DNA of 6,964 nt from Minisyncoccota bacterium. Its GTDB lineage: Bacteria > Patescibacteriota > Minisyncoccia > UBA6257 > HR35. Positions 5,555 to 6,964 of the stretch are shown one piece after another (positions within the stretch are counted from its first letter, which is position 1; each line of letters begins with the position of its first letter). The notes beneath the pieces are model-generated. The model searched no databases. It saw only the letters and a list, made by a program, of their open reading frames with translations, and was not told the origin of the DNA. Made by a program: the position numbers and the translations under genes. The stretch spans positions 1-6,964 of the forward strand of contig CALHAT010000033.1 of NCBI GenBank assembly GCA_937934285.1, written 5' to 3'.

Positions 5555-6139
5555 TTATTTTACCATAGATTTTAAAAGCTTGTCAATTAACTTATCAACG
5601 ATTTCTTTTTGATAATTGACCAATTTTTGCCGAGCTATTTTTAGGTCAAAATAACTCGCTTTATTAACCTCGGGTACTTTTATAATTTTTCCAGACCTGG
5701 GTGGCCATTCAATTTCGATTAAATTACTTTTAATTTCAAAATCATCACCAAAATCTTTTTCTAAAACAAAAATATATAAAATTTTATTAGAACTTTTAAC
5801 TTCACCTAAATAATGAATTTTTTTCTTATCTTCTTCGTCAAGTTTCAGTCCTGTTTCTTCTTCAAATTCCCGAATAGCTGTATTTTTTAGTAACGCGAAC
5901 TCTTGCGAACTAAGACGCGAACCTATGCGAACCTCATTTTCGGACGCGAATTTTTGCGAACTTATATTGTTCGCATTGATTCGCTCTAAGTTCGTATTAG
6001 TTCGCGTTACCTCGCCTTTAGGAATACTCCAACTATTTTCATCTTTATTTTGCCAATAAGGACCACCAGGATGAACCAAAAGAACTTCAATTTTACTGTT
6101 TTTCTTTCGATAAATTATTAAACCGGATGATTTTTTCAT
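5555..6139 (-). CDS. COG4119-type Nudix hydrolase with a repeat insertion inside the Nudix box
   Basis: This 194-residue protein matches the COG4119 Nudix branch: SSGLIIYRKK (4-13), EVLLVHPGGPYWQNKD (18-33), WSIPKGE (37-43), AIREFEEETGL (88-98), LGEVK (111-115), IEWPPRSGK (143-151) and VPEVNKASYFDLKIAR (155-170). The family cleaves nucleoside diphosphate linked compounds with Mg; the substrate is unknown. The Nudix box should read G-x5-E-x7-REUxEExGU, but between KGE (41-43) and LLKNTAIREF (83-92) lie about 38 repeat-encoded residues (45-82). The REFEEE catalytic helix is intact. The upstream box Glu is not at its normal spacing: the residue eight before Arg is Ala, the nearest Glu is ten before Arg. 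Without the insert the length would be about 156, usual for this family. The gene starts beside stacked TATAAT boxes and leads the 137-residue gene. Confidence 0.88.
   Translation of the reverse strand: MKKSSGLIIYRKKNSKIEVLLVHPGGPYWQNKDENSWSIPKGEVTRTNTNLERINANNISSQKFASENEVRIGSRLSSQEFALLKNTAIREFEEETGLKLDEEDKKKIHYLGEVKSSNKILYIFVLEKDFGDDFEIKSNLIEIEWPPRSGKIIKVPEVNKASYFDLKIARQKLVNYQKEIVDKLIDKLLKSMVK
5890..6010. repeat. 121-bp foldback repeat element (family B) with perfect 11-bp terminal inverted repeats
   Basis: GTAACGCGAAC (5890-5900) and GTTCGCGTTAC (6000-6010) are perfect inverted copies at the exact edges of the anomalous stretch. The left arm carries GCGAAC-type units at 5895, 5905, 5917, 5927, 5946 and 5956; the right arm carries GTTCGC-type units at 5969, 5979, 5990 and 6000. 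Steps are mostly 10 or 11 bp. At the centre TGCGAAC (5955-5961) and GTTCGCA (5969-5975) form a perfect 7-bp stem around a 7-base loop, continued after a 4x4 internal loop by GCGAAT (5946-5951) and ATTCGC (5979-5984). It resembles a miniature foldback element, but no target-site duplication is visible and no transposase is in the window. It is translated in frame inside the Nudix gene. Confidence 0.8.
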
Positions 6140-6152
6140 AATTATTTTTAAA

Positions 6153-6168
6153 ATTATATTATATTATA
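6153..6168 (-). promoter_or_regulatory. Three overlapping TATAAT boxes for the Nudix gene
   Basis: Read leftwards, TATAAT occurs at 6168-6163, 6163-6158 and 6158-6153, each shifted by 5 bp. The last ends 13 bp before the Nudix ATG (6139), so the transcript leader would be only a few bases. There is no clear -35 element and no Shine-Dalgarno sequence. In such AT-rich DNA the boxes could partly be composition, but the stacking at the expected position supports a promoter. Confidence 0.42.
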
Positions 6169-6195
6169 ATTAATAAAGAGTCGATTAATTAAAAT

Positions 6196-6201
6196 TATAA
6201 T
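6196..6201 (+). promoter_or_regulatory. -10 box before the zinc-ribbon gene
   Basis: A consensus TATAAT ends 6 bp before ATG 6208. Transcription would begin at or very near that ATG, giving either a leaderless message using 6208 or a leader of about 30 bases for the second ATG at 6238. No convincing -35 element is seen. Confidence 0.42.
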
Positions 6202-6207
6202 TTCACA

Positions 6208-6432
6208 ATGGAACAATTTAGAAAGGAAGATTTAGTTATGAGAAAATGTGCTAAATGCGGAACACAATTTAAAGGAGAACCTACCAGCGAGCCAGTTCTT
6301 TGTACAGCTTGCCGAGAAAGTGAGGAAAGAGGGGTTTCGAGAATTTGTAATAATTGTGGTTTTTCTTACAAGGGAGAAAAATGCCCTTATTGTCAAAAAC
6401 CACCATATAGACCAGAAGATTTTCCTCTATAA
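6208..6432 (+). CDS. Small double zinc-ribbon protein
   Basis: This 74-residue protein has four CxxC knuckles: CAKC (14-17), CTAC (32-35), CNNC (47-50) and CPYC (59-62), which pair naturally into two small zinc ribbons. The C-terminus is Pro-rich (KPPYRPEDFPL). Such proteins usually bind nucleic acid or protein partners; nothing indicates which. Two starts are possible. ATG 6208 lies 6 bp after a TATAAT, fitting the leaderless style of murD. ATG 6238 (giving 64 residues, beginning MRKCAKC) has AAGGAAG at 6223-6229, 8 bases upstream, the only good Shine-Dalgarno match in this window. That match could be chance inside codons for Arg-Lys-Glu-Asp. Both starts keep all Cys. An overlapping frame at 6248-6448 is a shadow. 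Confidence 0.8.
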   Translation: MEQFRKEDLVMRKCAKCGTQFKGEPTSEPVLCTACRESEERGVSRICNNCGFSYKGEKCPYCQKPPYRPEDFPL

Positions 6433-6516
6433 TAAAATTTTTGTTTAATAAATTATCTGAAATTTTTATACCTTTTAAGCATTTTTAAAATCAAAATAGA
6501 TGATAATTTTATTCTT

Positions 6517-6541
6517 GGTTTAAAGTTGAAATTTTTAAACC
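6517..6541 (+). promoter_or_regulatory. Inverted repeat immediately before the TrmH-family start codon
   Basis: GGTTTAAA (6517-6524) and TTTAAACC (6534-6541) are perfect 8-bp inverted copies around 9 bases, ending one base before ATG 6543. With a possible -10 GATAAT at 6502-6507, the transcript would start near 6514 and almost its whole leader would be this hairpin, which could limit initiation. It could instead be a dyad operator. Only two G-C pairs make it weak, and its role is unproven. Confidence 0.35.
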
Positions 6542-6542
6542 G

Positions 6543-6964
6543 ATGAATATTTATGCGATTTTGCATAATACAAGAAGTGCTCATAATGTTGGCGCAATTT
6601 TTCGAACTGCTGATGCTGCTCAAATTGAAAAATTATATTTAACTGGCTATACTCCAACTCCCAAAACAAATCCTCAAGAAATTCATAAAACTGCTTTAGG
6701 AGCTGAAAATTCTGTTGAATGGGAGAAATATAAAAATATTAGCTATCTTTTGAAAAAATTAAAACAACAAAAAATTCAAATAGTAGCTGTTGAACAATAT
6801 TTCAAGAGTATACCTTATTATAAATTTAAACCAGTAAAAGATATAGCTGTTGTCTTCGGCAATGAGATTCGCGGTTTAAATAAAAAAATTTTAGAAAAAG
6901 CTGACTATATTTTAGAAATCCCAATGCTTGGTAAAAAAGAATCTTTAAATGTTGCCGTTGCTTT
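6543..6964 (+). CDS. SpoU/TrmH-family RNA 2'-O-methyltransferase, 3' end beyond window
   Basis: The first 140 residues of a SPOUT-fold, S-adenosylmethionine-dependent RNA ribose methyltransferase are present. Motif 1 is HNTRSAHNVGAIFRTADA (8-25) with the conserved Asn and catalytic-type Arg; motif 2 is VVFGNEIRGL (103-112); motif 3 is LEIPMLGKKESLNVAVA (124-140), reaching the window edge. These three blocks build the trefoil knot that binds the cofactor. The short form without an extra N-terminal RNA-binding domain resembles TrmH/TrmL-like tRNA enzymes rather than RlmB, but the target nucleotide cannot be told. Only a few C-terminal residues, perhaps 10-30, should be missing. No Shine-Dalgarno sequence precedes the ATG; an inverted repeat does. 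Confidence 0.9.
   Translation, partial: MNIYAILHNTRSAHNVGAIFRTADAAQIEKLYLTGYTPTPKTNPQEIHKTALGAENSVEWEKYKNISYLLKKLKQQKIQIVAVEQYFKSIPYYKFKPVKDIAVVFGNEIRGLNKKILEKADYILEIPMLGKKESLNVAVA

Noticed and set aside
2982..6010. CRISPR array
   Set aside because: Units are only 10-11 bp with 0-6 variable bases between cores, not 25-40 bp repeats with unique spacers, and the blocks lie inside reading frames.
6010..6016. A further GTTCGC-type unit (CCTCGC) beyond the right end of the Nudix element
   Set aside because: These bases are host codons for the Gly-Glu of KGE and match the unit only in TCGC.
6248..6448. Open frame overlapping the zinc-ribbon gene
   Set aside because: It is a +1 shadow of the CxxC protein and has no promoter or ribosome site of its own.
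6550..6570. ATGCGATTTTGCAT at the start of the TrmH-family gene as another repeat insertion
   Set aside because: It encodes the normal N-terminal strand of the family (YAILHN) and has no second unit at 10-11 bp.
1..6964. tRNA, rRNA, integrase, attachment site or insertion-sequence transposase
   Set aside because: None could be recognised on either strand; the only mobile-like signals are the small repeat blocks.

Overview
This is an AT-rich (roughly 70% A+T), gene-dense bacterial window. The style is that of a small-genome Patescibacteria/CPR-like bacterium: short gaps, overlapping ends, almost no Shine-Dalgarno sequences, TATAAT boxes placed so close to start codons that messages would be leaderless or nearly so, and CPR-like versions of MurD, COG4119 Nudix and BT1 transporters. 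The lineage is inferred from style only; there is no rRNA here. The standard code fits (TAA/TAG stops, TGG for Trp).

Layout. Left block, all on the minus strand: a BT1-family (folate-biopterin type) transporter (2336 to 1125); directly downstream a broken response-regulator receiver relic (1116 to 926); then a PlsC-like acyltransferase (818 leftwards, C-terminus outside the window). An 18-bp divergent gap built around a perfect 12-bp TATAATATTATA palindrome separates this block from a plus-strand run: murD (2355-3689), an overlapping UlaG-like metallo-hydrolase (3661-4290) and a DUF72/YecE-like protein 2 bp later (4293-5138). These converge, with a 4-bp overlap, on a minus-strand pair: a COG4119 Nudix hydrolase (6139 to 5555) and a small unrecognised protein (5548 to 5135). 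A second divergent promoter region (6140-6207) leads to a small double zinc-ribbon protein (6208-6432) and, after 110 bp, a SpoU/TrmH RNA methyltransferase cut by the right edge.

The most striking content is not a gene. Four short, GC-richer blocks of degenerate 10/11-bp repeats lie inside three of these genes (murD, DUF72, Nudix), in frame, at places where family alignments would put loops. There are two word families. Family A is built on CGGAT/ATCCG and strictly alternates 10- and 11-bp units, giving a 21-bp dimer (7 codons, two B-DNA turns). Family B is built on GCGAAC/GTTCGC with 10- to 12-bp spacing. Three of the four blocks end in inverted repeats: 11 bp perfect in the Nudix gene, 8 bp perfect in DUF72, 10 bp with one mismatch in murD. 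This suggests a very small mobile or self-amplifying element that tolerates life inside ORFs and adds 19-38 residues to housekeeping proteins. The Nudix insertion falls inside the Nudix box itself. Mechanism and function cannot be read from this sequence.
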